In this document: piece after piece, positions 38,036 through 52,569 of the stretch | Position numbering within the stretch: position 1 is the stretch's first letter | Layout: every line of letters starts with the position of its first letter | Translations under genes and position numbers: made by a program | The notes under the pieces: generated by a model | The model's database searches: none | Seen by the model: only the letters and a program-made list of their open reading frames with translations | What the model was told of the DNA's origin: nothing | NCBI GenBank assembly: GCA_023055355.1 | Contig: JALJCS010000002.1 | Coordinates: 82,423,001-82,487,000, forward strand | Length of the DNA: 64,000 nt | Reading direction: 5' to 3' | DNA from: Agelaius tricolor | Lineage: Eukaryota; Chordata; Aves; Passeriformes; Icteridae

Positions 38036-38367
38036 ATCAGTCCATGAAATACCACAACAATACAGTTTTGGTTCATTTGATATTCAAACTAACGTGTATT
38101 AGAAGATGTAAAGGTATAAATTAGAAAACACCTAAATTTTACATCAAAATATGACTTTGAATCTTTTACTAGTTGAGTCTTCTTAACATCAAGGGTATGC
38201 TCTGCCTCTCCTGCCTCTCCAATGACCATCTCAATATAAGAACTAAAGAAAAATGATAAATAAAAAGCATGTGTAGCATGGCTATCTCTTTATTTTGTTC
38301 TCTTATTCTCTGATATACTTACATATGAGAATAACTCCTTTTTTGTGGTGGTTGTATTGCAAATCTG

Positions 38368-38393
38368 TTTTTTTTTGTTGTTGTTGTTGTTTT

Positions 38394-38424
<31 letters not shown>

Positions 38425-38431
38425 TTTTTTT
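38368..38431. repeat. T-rich compound microsatellite
   Basis: A T-run, then (GTT)n at about 38377-38391, then (TTTTG)n at about 38392-38420, then about 14 T residues. The order suggests successive slippage within an old poly-T/poly-A tail. Confidence 0.9.
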
Positions 38432-41400
38432 AAGGAAGCCTAAATGTGTAAGTATGCCTTCCTTGGTGTCTTCAAAGATATATAATACAGTTTTCTTTTG
38501 TTTTTCTTTAATTGCTTTATAATTCCACCCCTTAAAATCAGTGTATAATGTTTGCCTTTTGTTGAAACTCTAAGGATTCTTGGCCACATTGAGTAATACT
38601 ACGTCTCCTTGTGGTTTCCAATAGTGAATCTACTGTTTTTTTGCGAGTGTTGGAAATGTGTATAAATTGTGTAGCATCAGGGACAAAAATAGGAACGTAT
38701 TTAAAAATACAAACAATACAAAGACCTCAGCTATGGTCTTGGTCTTGTACCAATAATGTACTTGTACCAATAATGTACTATTATATGGGTTCAAGAGTTG
38801 TCTAATTCTGGTTCCCTTTTTTATTTTATAATACAGTAATCTCAATTTACTTTTGTTTTGTAAATAGTACCAGCAAGAGCAAAAAAATTGTATTCTGCAG
38901 AGTATTTTTTTTAATCAGAGCAAAGTTGTCAAAATTTCTCAATATTGACTAAAAGAGAATAAAAGCTTTGTAAATATTCTTCTAGTACAAAACATTTTAT
39001 GCTGAAACCTTTTATATATTTAAATGAACAAAGACACAGTGATGAAAAAATTTTCCAGTAAGGTACAAGGCCTATTATGTAGCAGAAATACTCCCTGCTT
39101 GTTGACTGTTAAATGAAAGTGCATCTATTTAATTTATTATATTTTAATTTCATTTGTTCCAGTCACTGGATTATATCAATTTCACATTTTATTACTAATG
39201 TAAAACATTATATTAACATTATCAGAAACAATTCTAATGTAATTGCATTCTAAGCTTCTCCAGCTTGTCAGGCATAAGACATATTACAGACACTAATGAT
39301 ATCACTTTAACATTATTTAAATATTCTTCCACATGGTTTTTAATCTTCTGAATATATGAAGACCATACATATATTAAAAATTTTATTTACTACAATGAAG
39401 TGTATTTTTGAATCTAATTCTCTTAATAACCTTATTTTGATAGCACTCTATTTTACCATATCACTGTACCTGAAATAGTATTGGCAAATGAATAGTTATT
39501 TTAACTGTTGCTCATATGAACACAGCATCACTGCACAACCACCTTATAATGAACTTTGGTGTTAACACTAAATTGTTATCTTCTCAACACACATTTTAAA
39601 TGAACAAACTAACTGCATCTGTCAAAAGCTTAAACCTTTTCTCATGTAGCCACCATATATTTCTGTACAAGGTCATACATTCGTTTCTGCCATAAGAAAC
39701 TAGTAGGACTTAGGTAAGTAATTAAAAAATATAATTGGTTTATGCTTGCATAGCCATTTGTATCCATTATCCTGAAAGCTTTCATATAGACCATACATCA
39801 AAATATTAATATATTCAAAATCTATTAATGAAACCCAATTCAAATATACAAAAGGAATTACTATGTCTTTCTAGTTATTTCCTCAATAACAGGAATTAAA
39901 ACACTGAAAATCAATATATAAATGAGCAAGACTATGTTATTTCTTTTATTGAAGACTTAACTTAAACACCTTGTTTTTGTTATTTTATTATACTTTTTTG
40001 GCTATCCACCATAGGTGTGAGATTGTCACATTTTCACTTCAAAAAAGAACATTTTTCAGAAGGCTCTTACACAATCTCAACAGTCATGCAAGGCGATTAG
40101 CACAGTTCTGGAACCAAAATGTCTGGATACATTTCTGATTTTCTGCTTTATATACTGTTCACATACACTTAAATAACAATTTCTGTAGACAACCTTTCCT
40201 TTCTCTTTTATGTTCGACTTCTTTGCTCTACCTATCAAACAAGAGTGTCTCTATAGTCACACATATCTAGGCTGAGTTTTCATCTATGAAAGCTCCTGAT
40301 AACTTCTTCCTGTACCTGTTGGCCTTGGAATTATAATACTTTAATTCTGCACAAAATATTTTTTCTATTAAGGGTAAATTTATATTTGCCAGCCTTTAAA
40401 AGAGACTCTTTTCTTGTTGCACTAGAAGGCGCCATTTTGTATTCAGCTCACTGCAGAGAAGACAAGAGAGATTATCATAGTGTTGCCTAAATTTTCATTT
40501 CTAAAAGTAAGGTGATTACTATTACAAGTAGCTATTGTTCTGTGTGTAAAAATGTAACATTCCATGTGCTACCAAATCAGTCCTGTGAACTTCGGGCTCT
40601 TTCAACAGTCAAGTTATACCACTGAAAGAAAAGGAAAGTAAATCGGACTACTTTTAATAAATTTAATACTTCCAATACATGCAATGCTTTTCCATAAAGT
40701 AATAATGTCTCTGTGATTTCTTGCTTTAAAAGACCTAAAATTTAGTTTATAATTATGTTTGAAGACATTGAATTGAAAAATGACGCAAAGTAGTTTTGAA
40801 TCCATGTATTTTTCATATGTCTATCTCTGGAATCTAAAGATTAGAAGGAAAATTGTAGTGATTAAACCTAATTTTCACAGTCTGACTAACACATGAAATG
40901 GAATAATTTGATCTTTCTATCAATCTTGTTTTGCTTTTTTTTAACTGCCACAGTGTATTCTTTTGATAAGCATTAGGCCAAATTCCACCACCATTACTCA
41001 GGTATTACTCAAAAAAAAAAAATCCACTTAAAAAGAAAAAAATTGCATTCAGGTCAAAGAATTTAAGACTTTGCTTCAGTGGTTGGGATTTCCATTAAAA
41101 ATATAGTTGATAACTCCTCCTCCCATCAAGATTTGTGATTTTTTTAAATCTTTAAATGTTTTAATGTAAAAATAGATGAAAATTATGAACAAATTTTGAA
41201 GCAGAAAGATGTTGTATACACAGCCACATTGCTATTTACCACAACCCAATCATACCTCTGTGATGAAATATTAGCCATGAATTAGCAAAAGTTAACAAGG
41301 GCTTGCTACCAATTTAATGCAATCAATACTGTAAATAAACAAAAAAACCCCAGCCAACTTTGGTTTGGACTGAATATAATAATAAAGAAATGTTAACATT

Positions 41401-43979
41401 TCCAATAGCATATGTGATGAATAGGATATGATTTTTTAATTTTCTCTGTGTGAAGTTACTTGCACCAACTTTGTGTCTTCCTCTCCCTGAACTTAGGTGG
41501 CCATCCAATCCTGACTCACAGGGAGAGCCATAGCATCACCATTACTGTTTACAGCCACTTGGACTTCACATTGATCAAATCAAAATTTTCTTGGCTGTAT
41601 ACTGAAACAAGAAACTTTTCCTCCTAATGATCTTATTAAACTGTGATGAATAATCACTCCAGGGAAGTCATCGAAGTCATGTCATCAGCATTACTCAAAC
41701 CTCCTACTCTTTTTAATCATTTTTATTATACCATTGTCTATAAACTCAGGCTAAGATTGGAAATCCCATTGTACTGGGTGCATGGTTAAGTGCAGTCCTT
41801 GCCTTGAAAAGCTTATCATCTAATTAGATTAGACAGCTGTGAGAGCAATGTTCAAAATGTTGCAAACATTTTTAAAGCCTGCCACAGGTTTTCCACCAGT
41901 ACCACCTCAGGCTTGAATGTAAAAAACATAAAATAACAGGAGCAGGATTTTCAAAGTAACAGGCTTGTACACAAAATAGAAAATAGGGTCCTGAAGTGGG
42001 ATAAATTAGAGTCTAGAAGCTTATAATCACGATTCTGACCCTCTCCTTTTTGATTCGTGCTGCTATTTTCATCTCCAGGAGAATTTTTTTCTTGACATAA
42101 AGAAAATAATGCTTTATCTAAATCTATAATTTGAAAGACTGACATGTTTAGACACAAACCTGAAGTCAGCATAAATAATGCATGGTTTAGTTCTGTCCAA
42201 ATGCAACCTAAATCCTTACACACACATTTGAACAAAAAACCATACACATACACAAGTGTGTGGTGGTACAAGCATTATTAAAGACACAAAAGACATTGAA
42301 ATACTGGCAACATTTTTTTAGTGGCTCATCTATTTAGGCAGATTTAAGCCCTGGCTCACTGGAGTGTGGAAGGATCATGCAGTCACACTGATCTGAACAC
42401 TCTTACTTAAATATTTTGTACAGTCCATCTCAGTGAGCTCCTCAGCACTGAGTCACAATACACTCACAGGCATTATGTGTAACTACTTATACCATGCTCA
42501 TAATTGTAGCATCAAACTTGCTTGCAAGGAACGCTAAGCACTGGGAGAAGTTAATGTCAGGTACGTTTTTTCCTCTTATTTGTCCATCACTCAAAAGAAA
42601 ACTTCTGTGTGCAGTAGTGTAAATATGGTTTGGTAGCACTATATAATTGTGAGAGACAGTGTCAGAGAATGGGGGCAGAGGGCAAACTTCCTTCAGCTCT
42701 CTACAGAGGGAAGGGTGAAAACGTGAATATGCAAGCATTTCATCTACTTGCTTGGAAAAAGAAGAAAATTAAAGTGTACAGTATACCTGTAGACTATGCA
42801 TAATTTTGACACAGCTCATAAAATATACATAGTGCAATGTATCATCACTTTAATTGTGTATTACTTAACACTGCATATTGTTTTCATAGTTATGCACTAA
42901 GTTGTATTTTCTATGTATTCTTCATGCATTATTACCATCTTACTACATTTAGTATTACATTTCTCTATATGGTGATCAAAGGCTTTAGGAAGACCTCATA
43001 TGACACTCTTCAATTAAACAGAGATATTGCCTAGTGGGCTGGGACAGAAGAGAAGAATTAGCTGTACATGAGCTGTCTATGCAGCAGAAAGCACTTGTGA
43101 GACCTGTAATCAACTGTTTCAGCAATTAAAAATACAGAAAAGCACTCACCCTGCTCAGGCTCCATGGGGAACTTAGACTTCAAACTTTTTTTCAGAGTTC
43201 AGTTAAGTAAACTACAGTGAGGAAGTCATAAAAGAGAAGATCAAAGAATACTCTTTTTGGCAAGATATAAAATACATGGGTTTTCATCCAGGAAAACCTT
43301 ATTTAGGCTATGATTTTTGCACACTGTCCTCTATTGTTGAAACCATGTAACCTTTAAATTAATTATTAAATATACAAAGATTAAGAAAGAATGGCAGTAC
43401 AGCCTGGTGATCATGAATATCTAGATCCCAATGCAAGCACTCCATGAATTTTTATATTTAAAATAAAAATCCAAATACTTAAGTAGCCAATACTTGAATA
43501 CTCCAAAACATAAATTCAGTAACATACAGTTCAGTAGAGGGGGAAACACATTTTTGGCTTTGTCTTTCTTTCTCACCATTGTACTCTATTTCTAACTGGG
43601 AATAAATAAAATGAATTTACCTTAGTCAGATTTTTTGCCTGTGATGGTAATTGGCAAACAAGCTCCCTGTCCTTTTCCCAGTCTGGGAGTTTTCCATCCT
43701 TTTTTCTCATCATGTCCTGTGGAAGAGGGGAGTGAGAGAGCAACTTCTTGGGGGTCTGGTGGGCAGTCAAGGCAACCTACAAGAGGAAGAAAATCTTTAG
43801 TGGATGTATGGAACGGAATCTGAGAAAGAGCAAAAGGACATGAGACAGAGGACAAAACAGTGCCTCATATTGGAAAAAGAATATGGAATGAATTCATAGG
43901 TATAAAGCAATTTTGTTTATCAAATTGGAATAAAATCTTTAAAGATTTATCTTTGCTAAAAAGAGACTGCTAAATGATG

Positions 43980-44065
43980 ATTAATGGCAAAATTTATATA
44001 AAATTATATTAATTTATATAAATTTATATTTTTATATCAATTATTTATATTAATTTATAATTTCT
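43980..44065. repeat. AT-rich low-complexity tract
   Basis: TTTATATAAA, TTATATTAATTTATA and related units repeat imperfectly, with almost no G or C. The TTATATTAATTTATA unit occurs twice. Confidence 0.8.
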
Positions 44066-46452
44066 GAATTTGCCATAAGTACAGACTTCTTTAATTTAAA
44101 AAAGAAAAAAAAAGAATAAATATACTGATTGCAAAGAAAATTTAATAAAGTCTAAAAAATATGTGGATGAATACATGAAATAATTTATTCATTTTTCAAT
44201 TGTGTCCCAGTTTATCCTGAAATTCATAAAATGAATATGAGAAAAAAAAAATGCCATCCTCTTAAAGTTAGATAAATTAGATTTTCTGACTTCTCTTGTC
44301 ATGACTTTTGGATTTTTTAATAGTAATAAATACATGCAACAAATTTGATATTTTCAAAAAGTAGCTTCAAAATAAACAATGTAGAAACAATAGGAAATGC
44401 CTTAGTTTTTTTCTGGTACTTCTTTTCTATGTTGAAGACATAAATCTATATGAAACAACATGAAAGACACAGCAAAATGAGTTAATGGAATACTCACAGC
44501 TTAAGGTCATAATTCTACATATTCATAAGTGCCTTTGGAAAATGCATGTATTTTAAATATGAAACTGCAGATTAAAACATTCATAGACAGCATTGCATAG
44601 ACTTGTCAAATACAAATCTTTGAATCATAAAATTCTGAGTAACAGTTCACGTTTAGAATTTTCTCATGACTTTGTGTTTAAATTTGTGATGTAGCGCAAA
44701 ATACTATTTAGTTAGGAAAAGTGACAAATCTTAATGTAAATGAGTATTTTTTAAACTACTGGTTTTATTCCAGTTATTTGACACAAGAAAATGAAAGGGA
44801 AAGCACCTGAAAAAGCCACAAAAATGATTTTTGATGGTAGAAGCAAGATCCTTTAATAAATACGATTTGAGGAAAATCCTTTACTAACATTACCAAAAAA
44901 AGTAGCAAAACAACCCAAAAACAAGTAGCAGAAGAGCAGAAGATAGTATTTAGATAAAAATTTAATGATCTTTAATTTTTAAAATTTAAATTAGTTAAGA
45001 AATTTGTGTTTCTGTGTTTTTGCTATTTTAGCTTTTATAATCTTGTTGCTTTCACTGTTCTTAGTTCTAGTTAATAGATAACTTTGCTCTAATAAAATAA
45101 GGCAGATATTATAGAAAAACTAGGGAGTAACTCCAAACTCATACACTCCAAAAGTTTTAATAAATGTAATCCACATGCAGAATTTATTAGTGAATTGCCC
45201 ACCTAAGAAATTTAAACTAATATAGTATGGTTAAACAAACCGAGCTTTGACTTATCCTTTAACTAGAGATGGATTAAATGTTTAATAGTAGTTGAAACAG
45301 TAAGATGAAAAATTTGGAATTGACAACAGGAAGCGGGGCTATGGGAAATCTTTGTGTTGCAATGTATATAAACCCTGTGAAGTTTTTGTTTCTTTGAACA
45401 TTCTTGGTGGATAAATGACGGCTTGTCCCCAATACTGGCCAACTTGTTGAAGTTTGAATCTTTTGGCTCTCTCCTTTGACTCAGTAGTCTAAAGAGATAG
45501 TTTTTGATTTTCACATATGTCAAAGAAAATAATAATCTCATTGCCTGCAGGAGCACTGCAATTGGATGTACTCTTTTTCTTTGTGAAAAATGGCTTTTTA
45601 TGAAGCAACAGACAAAGGTTCCTTCAGGATTTAGGTGATTATATTTTCCAGCGATTAAATACGCATTTCAAGAAATGGAAGAATGCTTGCTTTGGTAGCT
45701 TAGTGCAGCTACTGGATATTATCCAGTGTGTAATATTCTTTTTTCAGGAAACAAAAATAAAGGTTTCTTCCTAAAAAAATCTGCTAGAGCTGATATAAAA
45801 CATGAGAAACACAGTACTAAAAATATTTTTCCAAGGCAATACTTCTAACCGCCATCTAAATTAGAAAAATAAGCTGCTCAATCTTGTCTAGAATATTTTT
45901 ATGCTGCATAATAAGTCCCATCAGTCTCTGAAGTCATTACTACATGGTATTCTCTTATCAGTCAATTAGATAAATGCATGGCAATAATCAATATGATAGA
46001 ATGATTCATTTATGATTGTGTGGGAAGATGACTGATGGTAAAAAGATAATGGTACAGAAATTACAGGGAAAAATACAGTTGCTACTCCCTGGATGGAACA
46101 AGATCAGTATTCCCAACCTCCCATACAAAATAAGATCTAAATGGGACCAATGGAGGGTGCAACAGAGTAGAGACACTGTGGCCAGGCTCTGTTGAAACCC
46201 TTGCAGAGGGAGCTTGGTGGTACTTTTTAACTCATAAGCCACCGAGCAGCTGAAAATCAAGGGAGACAAAGGAAGATGTTCTGCTCTTGAATCAGCAACT
46301 CTGGTGAAATCATTCTCCTTGGAATGACACGTGAGCCCATCCCAAGGTTATCGCAGGTGCCACACTGAGATAGCCACCCCTAGGTGCAGCCACCCCTCCA
46401 TGAGTGTGACTGACGTCATTCATGCTCCACACAAACCTGAATCTGTTACAAC

Positions 46453-46745
46453 TTTATTGATGAAGAATTTTATTCTGTAAACTGCTTGTGTGAGCCTGTC
46501 AAGAGTGCTGGCAGTCCCTGGAAGTGTGTAAAGGTGTGGAGACCCAGGAGGGGATTTCCCTGTTGGGCATGGTGCCCCTGAAAAAGCCAGTTGAACCATC
46601 CTCTGATCTAGTGAACTGCTCAGTAAAGGGTTCCTACAAGGGGATGATGACATATTGGTTGGGCAAAAGAGTCTCAGCTTTTCTGGGGTGCTGACAAATC
46701 GAACACTAAGGGTTGGAGTAAACCTCTGCTTTTCATGTGACAGAT
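46453..46745 (-). repeat. Unnamed LTR-like dispersed repeat, copy 1
   Basis: This segment aligns by eye, gapped, with 52700-53080. Shared blocks are TTATTCTGTAAACTG (46470-46484), a GCCAGTTGAACCATCCTCTGA block near 46578, TTGGTTGGGCAAAAGAGTCTC near 46653, GCTGACAAATC near 46691, and CTCTGCTTTTCATGTGACA at the end. In both copies TTTATT (AATAAA on -; here 46453-46458) sits a few tens of bases to the left of the shared block. The arrangement resembles an LTR read on minus, with U3 to the right and U5 to the left. I estimate identity at about two thirds, so both copies are old. The 111-codon minus frame here (46420-46755) is broken in the other copy and is probably not real. Confidence 0.6.
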
Positions 46746-48819
46746 GGTGTCTCACACATGATAGCTTAACAAATGTAAATGCTGTTTTCAGTTTCAGTTG
46801 AATAAAATTGAAACTATTCTTTTAAAATTAATTTTGAATGAACTTGCTGATACTCAGAATTACAATTTTGAATGCTTTTAAAATGCAATTTTTAATATAT
46901 TCAGGGATTCAAACATAGGTGTATCAGTCTATGCATATTCTTTGCTGACAATTTACTGTACTATGTTTACTGCTTTTCAGTTAAAAGTAAGACTGAGGCT
47001 TTCAGGAAGACAATTCATTAAAACAGAAAGAAAGTTGCAATATTTTCTTTTTTATCTTGTTTGTAATCCAAATACAATTTCTAGAAATGAAATAGTGGTG
47101 GGTTTTGATCTACAATACAGTACAACTTTAATTAAGTGGTACACATTCTAAATAAGGCAAATGGTTTTATCTCCTGACATTTCAAATGAGAAAATCCAAC
47201 AACAGGAACAATGAAGCAAAACAATTTTAGATGTGTATTTATTTTACTCTTGATCTGCAAAGTTTTATTTCATTAGCCTGCTTGATATTTCAAACTATTC
47301 TACCAGACTGTTGATAACTTAAATAAGAACATATATTTATGATAGATAAAGACTTGACTTAATCAATCACTTTATCTCATCCATTGAGAAACTTTATTTT
47401 AATATGATTATATTAAATTCCAGGCCAGCTGACATTTATGCTTTGGCATAGTGAATGCAACCTCTGATTTTGGAGATGAGTCACATTTAAAATAGTTTTC
47501 CAATTAGACTATGTAAAATTCAGCTGACATGCAATAATTTATTGCAGCTGCCACCAATTAATTAAAGAAAAGGAATTCTGGAGTTGATGAAAGTTTTTCC
47601 AAATTATCTGTGACATTATCTCAATTTTTTCAGAGAAAATATCAGGGCTTGGAATTCATCTATTTCTTCCAGTGCAGCCTACAAGTACATTTTTTCTCCA
47701 TGGACTGACTCACTGCTACAGTCTTCATCTTTAGTCTGGTACGATTGTGTAATGGATTTAACATCTGGGATTTTAGGGGGGAAAAAACCATCATTCCTGT
47801 TCAGGAATGACCACAGCATAAATGTGTGCTACTGAAGAAAATGCTGTAGCCTGAATAAAAATAATTTTACCGTATTGAATATAAACTCACAAAGATGGGC
47901 ATGGACATACACATGAATTAACAGCATGTGCTTGGAAAGAATAAGACTTAACAACATGAAGATGATCCAGAAGTAAACATACCATTCTGCAATTCCTAGT
48001 TTGGATATGCAAAAATGTTTCCTCTCAGCTGTCTTTTTAATCAAGTACTTATCCTATGGCAGTAACTTAAGAAAAAGCAGTTAACAAAGTTCTTTCCTTC
48101 ACTGGTCCACATATAGTGTTGGATCTTTGCTAAAAATACATGCATTGCTTGTAGCATCTGCTCAAACTGAGTACATGAGTTGAATTTTTTTGCTTGTTTT
48201 GTTGCAAGTAACTTCATCTCATTTTTCATGAGAAATTAGGTACATAGTGGCTTTGTAAGCCTGAGGCTTGATATTTCTCATTAGTTTTCTCTTACATCCA
48301 TAAGAAACAAAGGGATTCCTTCTCTTCCTTCCCCTATTACTTCCTTTGTCCCCTTACCAAGTTTTTATTGGTAAGTTAAGCCTTTTCCTATTTAAATTAC
48401 CTACCCTGCTGAAATTAGACAGATTAGACCATCATTCCCTGGTCTGCAATCAGTATTTTTGTTAGAAAACTTAAATGCATAAAGCAGAAGTTCATATGGG
48501 TCACACACCATATGTCTTAAAGTGATAGTATTTCAACATGTGGCATCCTATTTTCTCTTGTTCTTTCACTGGATACCACCAAGAAGCAGCACCTCCCTTT
48601 TCTTTGCTTCCCCAATAATGTATTTATATATATTGGCAGGATTCTTCCACTGCCCCTCTCCTACACAATGCACCTGAACTCAAAACTGAGACTCACTTCC
48701 CAAAACCAAGCAGTTTCAAGAGAACTCAGCAGAGGGGACAGATCATCTGCCTCGAGCTATGGACCACAGCCACTAACCCAGAGCACTGTTACTGTTCCCG
48801 GCTGCAAGAAAGAATGTTA
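46746..48819. other. Unassigned AT-rich non-coding stretch
   Basis: No family was recognised and no credible open frame was found. Confidence 0.5.
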
Positions 48820-49410
48820 CTGGTTCAAGGCCACCCTGGTGTCCTCTCCAGGATCCCCAGGACTTTTCTGTAATTCTGTTTTCTAGCTGCTCTGCTCTGG
48901 ACATGTACTAGAGCATGGGGTTGCTCCTCCCAAGCACGAGACTGCATCTCTTTTGTTGAATTCATCAATTTTCTCTCAGCCCTGCTGAGGACCCTCTGAA
49001 CTGAGCACAACCCTCTGATGTATCAGTCATTCTTCCTAGCTTTGTAATCTCTGAGAACTTGCTATTGATGCCCTGTCCCATCAAGCAGGTCACTGATGAC
49101 TACACTGAACGTTACTGGTACCAGTACTGAATCCTGTGGTCAACTGTTTCTGACTGGCCTCAAACTGGACTTTATGGTGCTCATCACTGTTACTTAAGCT
49201 TGTCATTTGAGGCATTTTCAATCTGCTTCACTGTCTGCTTAGCTAATCTATACTTCATCAGGTTGTCTGGAAGGAAGTTTTAGGAGACTGTGCTGGAAAC
49301 TTCACTAAAATAAAAATAATGTCCATTTTTTCTCCATTCATCTACCATAAGCGGTCATGTTCTTCCAGTTTCTAATTGTGTTTCACTTCACTAGCCTGAG
49401 CAAGTCACAT
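48820..49410 (-). mobile_element. CR1 LINE, reverse transcriptase region, decayed
   Basis: Antisense CR1 ORF2. Read on +, blocks are CTGGTGTCCTCTCCAGGATC near 48835, GAGCATGGGGTTGCTCCTCC near 48911, GATGTATCAGTCATTCTTCC near 49017, CTGTCCCATCAAGCAGGTCA near 49073, GGTACCAGTACTGAATCC near 49116, and TTTTCAATCTGCTTCACTGTC near 49214. On minus this covers part of the RT palm. The catalytic Phe-Ala-Asp-Asp box, expected at 49057-49046, reads Phe-Ser-Glu-Ile before a conserved Thr-Lys-Leu, so both aspartates are lost. Frameshifts and stops break the rest. The copy is truncated at both ends, with no 3' tail. Confidence 0.9.
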
Positions 49411-52400
49411 CTGTGATGGATTTTGGGTTTTCTTCCTTTTTATTTTTGCTATCTACACCTTTATTATAATAGTCTATAGTCTGGTTTGAGTATTTATGAT
49501 TCCTGAATGTCATTTATTTTGAAATACTTTTCTAAAATCTATTTTTTTTTCCGAACCAAGTGAATTCTTCACCCTAATCACCAATAAGCCTTACTATTTA
49601 ATTTCCTTATTTATAATCAATGTCCTGGAACAGAAACCACAGCAATAGTATGCTGTTCTCAATCTTGAAGCAGATACTGACTTTCAAAACTATTGGACTG
49701 TCTATGAGTAATCTAAGATAGTCTTCTCCATCCTGGAATGTGCAGAATATAACCAGACTAACCTGCTCTAAACATATCACACCTGTATTTGAAGTAACAT
49801 TTATATAAAACTGACAATCCAAAATGTAAAAATTTTATTTTTTCATACACAAAGTACAGCCAAAGCTGTACTAATAAAAGATATTTTCAAGACTGGGTTT
49901 ATGCAGGTAATTTCTTTATTATATGGTTATAAAATACTTTTCCTTATCCTCACAAAATAGCTGCTTCCTTCCCTCATTCTTTCTATGTTTTTCTCTTATT
50001 TTGGTATATTAGTGGCTCAAAAAAACCTGCTAGAGCTACTGGTTTTAATTAACATAACAAAAAAGTATTTCTATTCTGCCAGGACTGCCTTTTGACTCAA
50101 ATACATTTAGAGATGATGAGGGGTACCTTTTATAAATCCCTCTTGGGAGGTTATGTGCTCAAGTCACGTTTACATTAAAGAGATTTGTTTGTGTAGCTCC
50201 CTATACACCATTCCGAAGATCTGCTTCTTGGAATATCAAATTACATTTAATTTGATAGATGTAAAGTCTGGTAAGAGCAGCAGAGTGAATTTTGTTTCTT
50301 GCTTGTCCTTCAGCTCAAAATTAGCATTTTGAAAATTATTTAACTTAGACTGATAGCCACATAAGAACTGACACTACATAGACTTTCTAATGCCAGTATT
50401 AAAATATTATCATATTTATGAAGCCCAGATAGCATCGGAGGTTTGAGATTTTTTTTATTACTATGATAAATAATTTCTTTTTTTCTTAAATTTTTTTCTT
50501 AATTTTTCCTCAGTTTTATAAGTTTCTGTTATGCAAAGAGGAAATGTAAAGAGACATTCAAGATGAGAAAAGAATGACATTTAAGAGGAGCTTTGCTGGT
50601 AATATATGCAGCTTATGTATTTGTACTTCATATAAGTCCAACGGATTCTCAAGCCAGGAAACAAGTAATCTTCTATTTATAGCCAAAAGTGAAAAAATAC
50701 AGTGTGTCAATTTAGGGTCACCCTGCCGTGGGTCACACTCAAAATAACAATTCCTATAACAAGCAATATGTCCTTATGATGTATTTATATATATAGATAT
50801 ATAGATAAATATTTAATCTTATAATTACCTGAAGCTTAGTGCATCTGAAGAAAATGTGAAGGCTACATCTCGAGTCAATAAGGACAACTGTCTCCTACAG
50901 ATTGTATCAAAACTTTGTTTCTTTATGAAAGAAGGGATTCAAACCATAACCTCTAAATTGATGACACTTCTCAGCATTTTGGGTTGGATAATTTTGCTGC
51001 TTTGTCACTCTATGGTTATCCTTTTTTTCATATATTTTTTTCCATTTTATTAAGTTAACTTCTCTGTAATCTGAAAACATATTGATATTTTATGAAAAAA
51101 TGCACTGGAAAAAAGATTAGGGTGATTAGCTTATTAAAACAAGTACTCTTTAAGATGAAAAAGCACAGCTCCACCATCTTTCTTATTTTTTCCATATTAA
51201 TATCTCTATTCATTGAGAAAATAGAGATTAAATTTCATTCTTTCAGGAGAGAAAAAGAAGAAATAACTAGAAAAAATGCAAGTAATTTACAGCTAAGTTC
51301 ATAACAACTTCAAAGGAAATCAGAGTAAGAATTGCTTACTGTACAAGGAAACATTTTGGAGAGGTCTGTGGGAGTTGCATCAGTTTGCTCTGGACAAAAA
51401 CACTAGTTATAGTTACAACATCTCTGTTAATATGTTTTATTGATTTTTCTAATTTTTTAATTCGGTCAAGTTTTTTTATTTGATATAATGAGGCAAAATA
51501 GGGAAGAAAAACTTAATGGAATAAATTAGATTATAATCTTTATGCCACCCTTTGTTTTGATGGTTTGGCTGTTCTGGTGAATACTCTTGAACCTGCAAAA
51601 ACCATTCTTAATTTGCTCACTTCAGAAATATCTGAATTAACACAATGTACTCTTGATAAGAAAACTTTACTACAGCATCTAGTAGCATTTCTTCTTTAGC
51701 ATCATATTTTTATTTCTTTCCATTTCTAGTACTGAACAGAAACCCATGCCTCATCCAAAGCAAACAACCTGACAGGAGGCCACTAAAAAAAAACACTGAA
51801 GAGCTTTGCTGAAAGCTCTTCATCAAGTCCTTTGGGGACCTTATACTTCCTGTGTTCTGTGTGACCACTTATATTTTAATGGAGAAAAACAAAGGGTGAT
51901 AATTCAAAGTGTGGAAGTTTAAAAAAAAAAAGTCTGGGACATGAAATCTGCTGAAAGTGGCAGTGCAGAGCTAAGACTCAGGGGGAAAGAGAGCTGTAAC
52001 TGCATGAAACAGAAATTACAACAAAAGGAAGGAGAAGTTGGACTTGGTTGGACATCCAGACTGGGACTAGCAAATATGATAGAAAGAGCTGAGAAAAAGG
52101 GAGAGGTGAAGGCAGAATGTTGAGGTGGGAGAATGACACAGGCTGCAGGGAGAAGCCCTTTAAACAGAGAATGGGCTGGATTGGCAATAAGTCAAAGGAT
52201 CTGGATGGCCACCACAGGATGAAGATGCAACCCAACACTTCAGGAAATGGGTAGAAGAGTGTGTTCACAAAAATATACTGACTGCAAATTATGGAAATGA
52301 AACTGATTTTCCCTGATGTTAACAAGTATTTGTAAGACATATGGAGACAGAATGTGGTGTCAACATTGTGACAGAAAATGTCAAGCAAACTGAGAGAAAG

Positions 52401-52560
52401 ACTGTCATATTCTTCAGCCATCCCATTCTTTGGAGCTAGGAAGCAAAACTTGTGATATTTGGAGATGTTATCATTTAAGCATGAATTTAACATGGTCCCA
52501 GAGAAATAACTCCCACACTGTTATTATGTTCAAAAAGCTACTCTATAAAAGGCAAGCTGT
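49411..52560. other. Unassigned AT-rich non-coding stretch
   Basis: No family was recognised. The 171-codon minus frame at 51978-52493 is the longest outside a known repeat. It reflects a purine-rich + strand (few T, hence few minus-strand stops) and has no domain I can name. Confidence 0.5.
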
Positions 52561-52569
52561 TCTCTTATT

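Larger units (their letters stand above)
38036..46452. other. Unassigned AT-rich desert
   Basis: More than 8 kb with no recognised retroelement, exon or RNA gene. It includes a T/G-rich tract (38368-38431) and an AT-only tract (43980-44065). Open frames at 41951-42271, 45263-45556 and elsewhere show no recognisable motif. No tRNA-like B box or clear hairpin precursor was seen by eye. Confidence 0.5.

Noticed and set aside
51978..52493. 171-codon minus-strand open frame
   Set aside because: The plus strand is purine-rich here, so minus-strand stops are scarce. The translation is Leu/Ser/Phe-rich with no recognisable family, and no splice or promoter context supports it.
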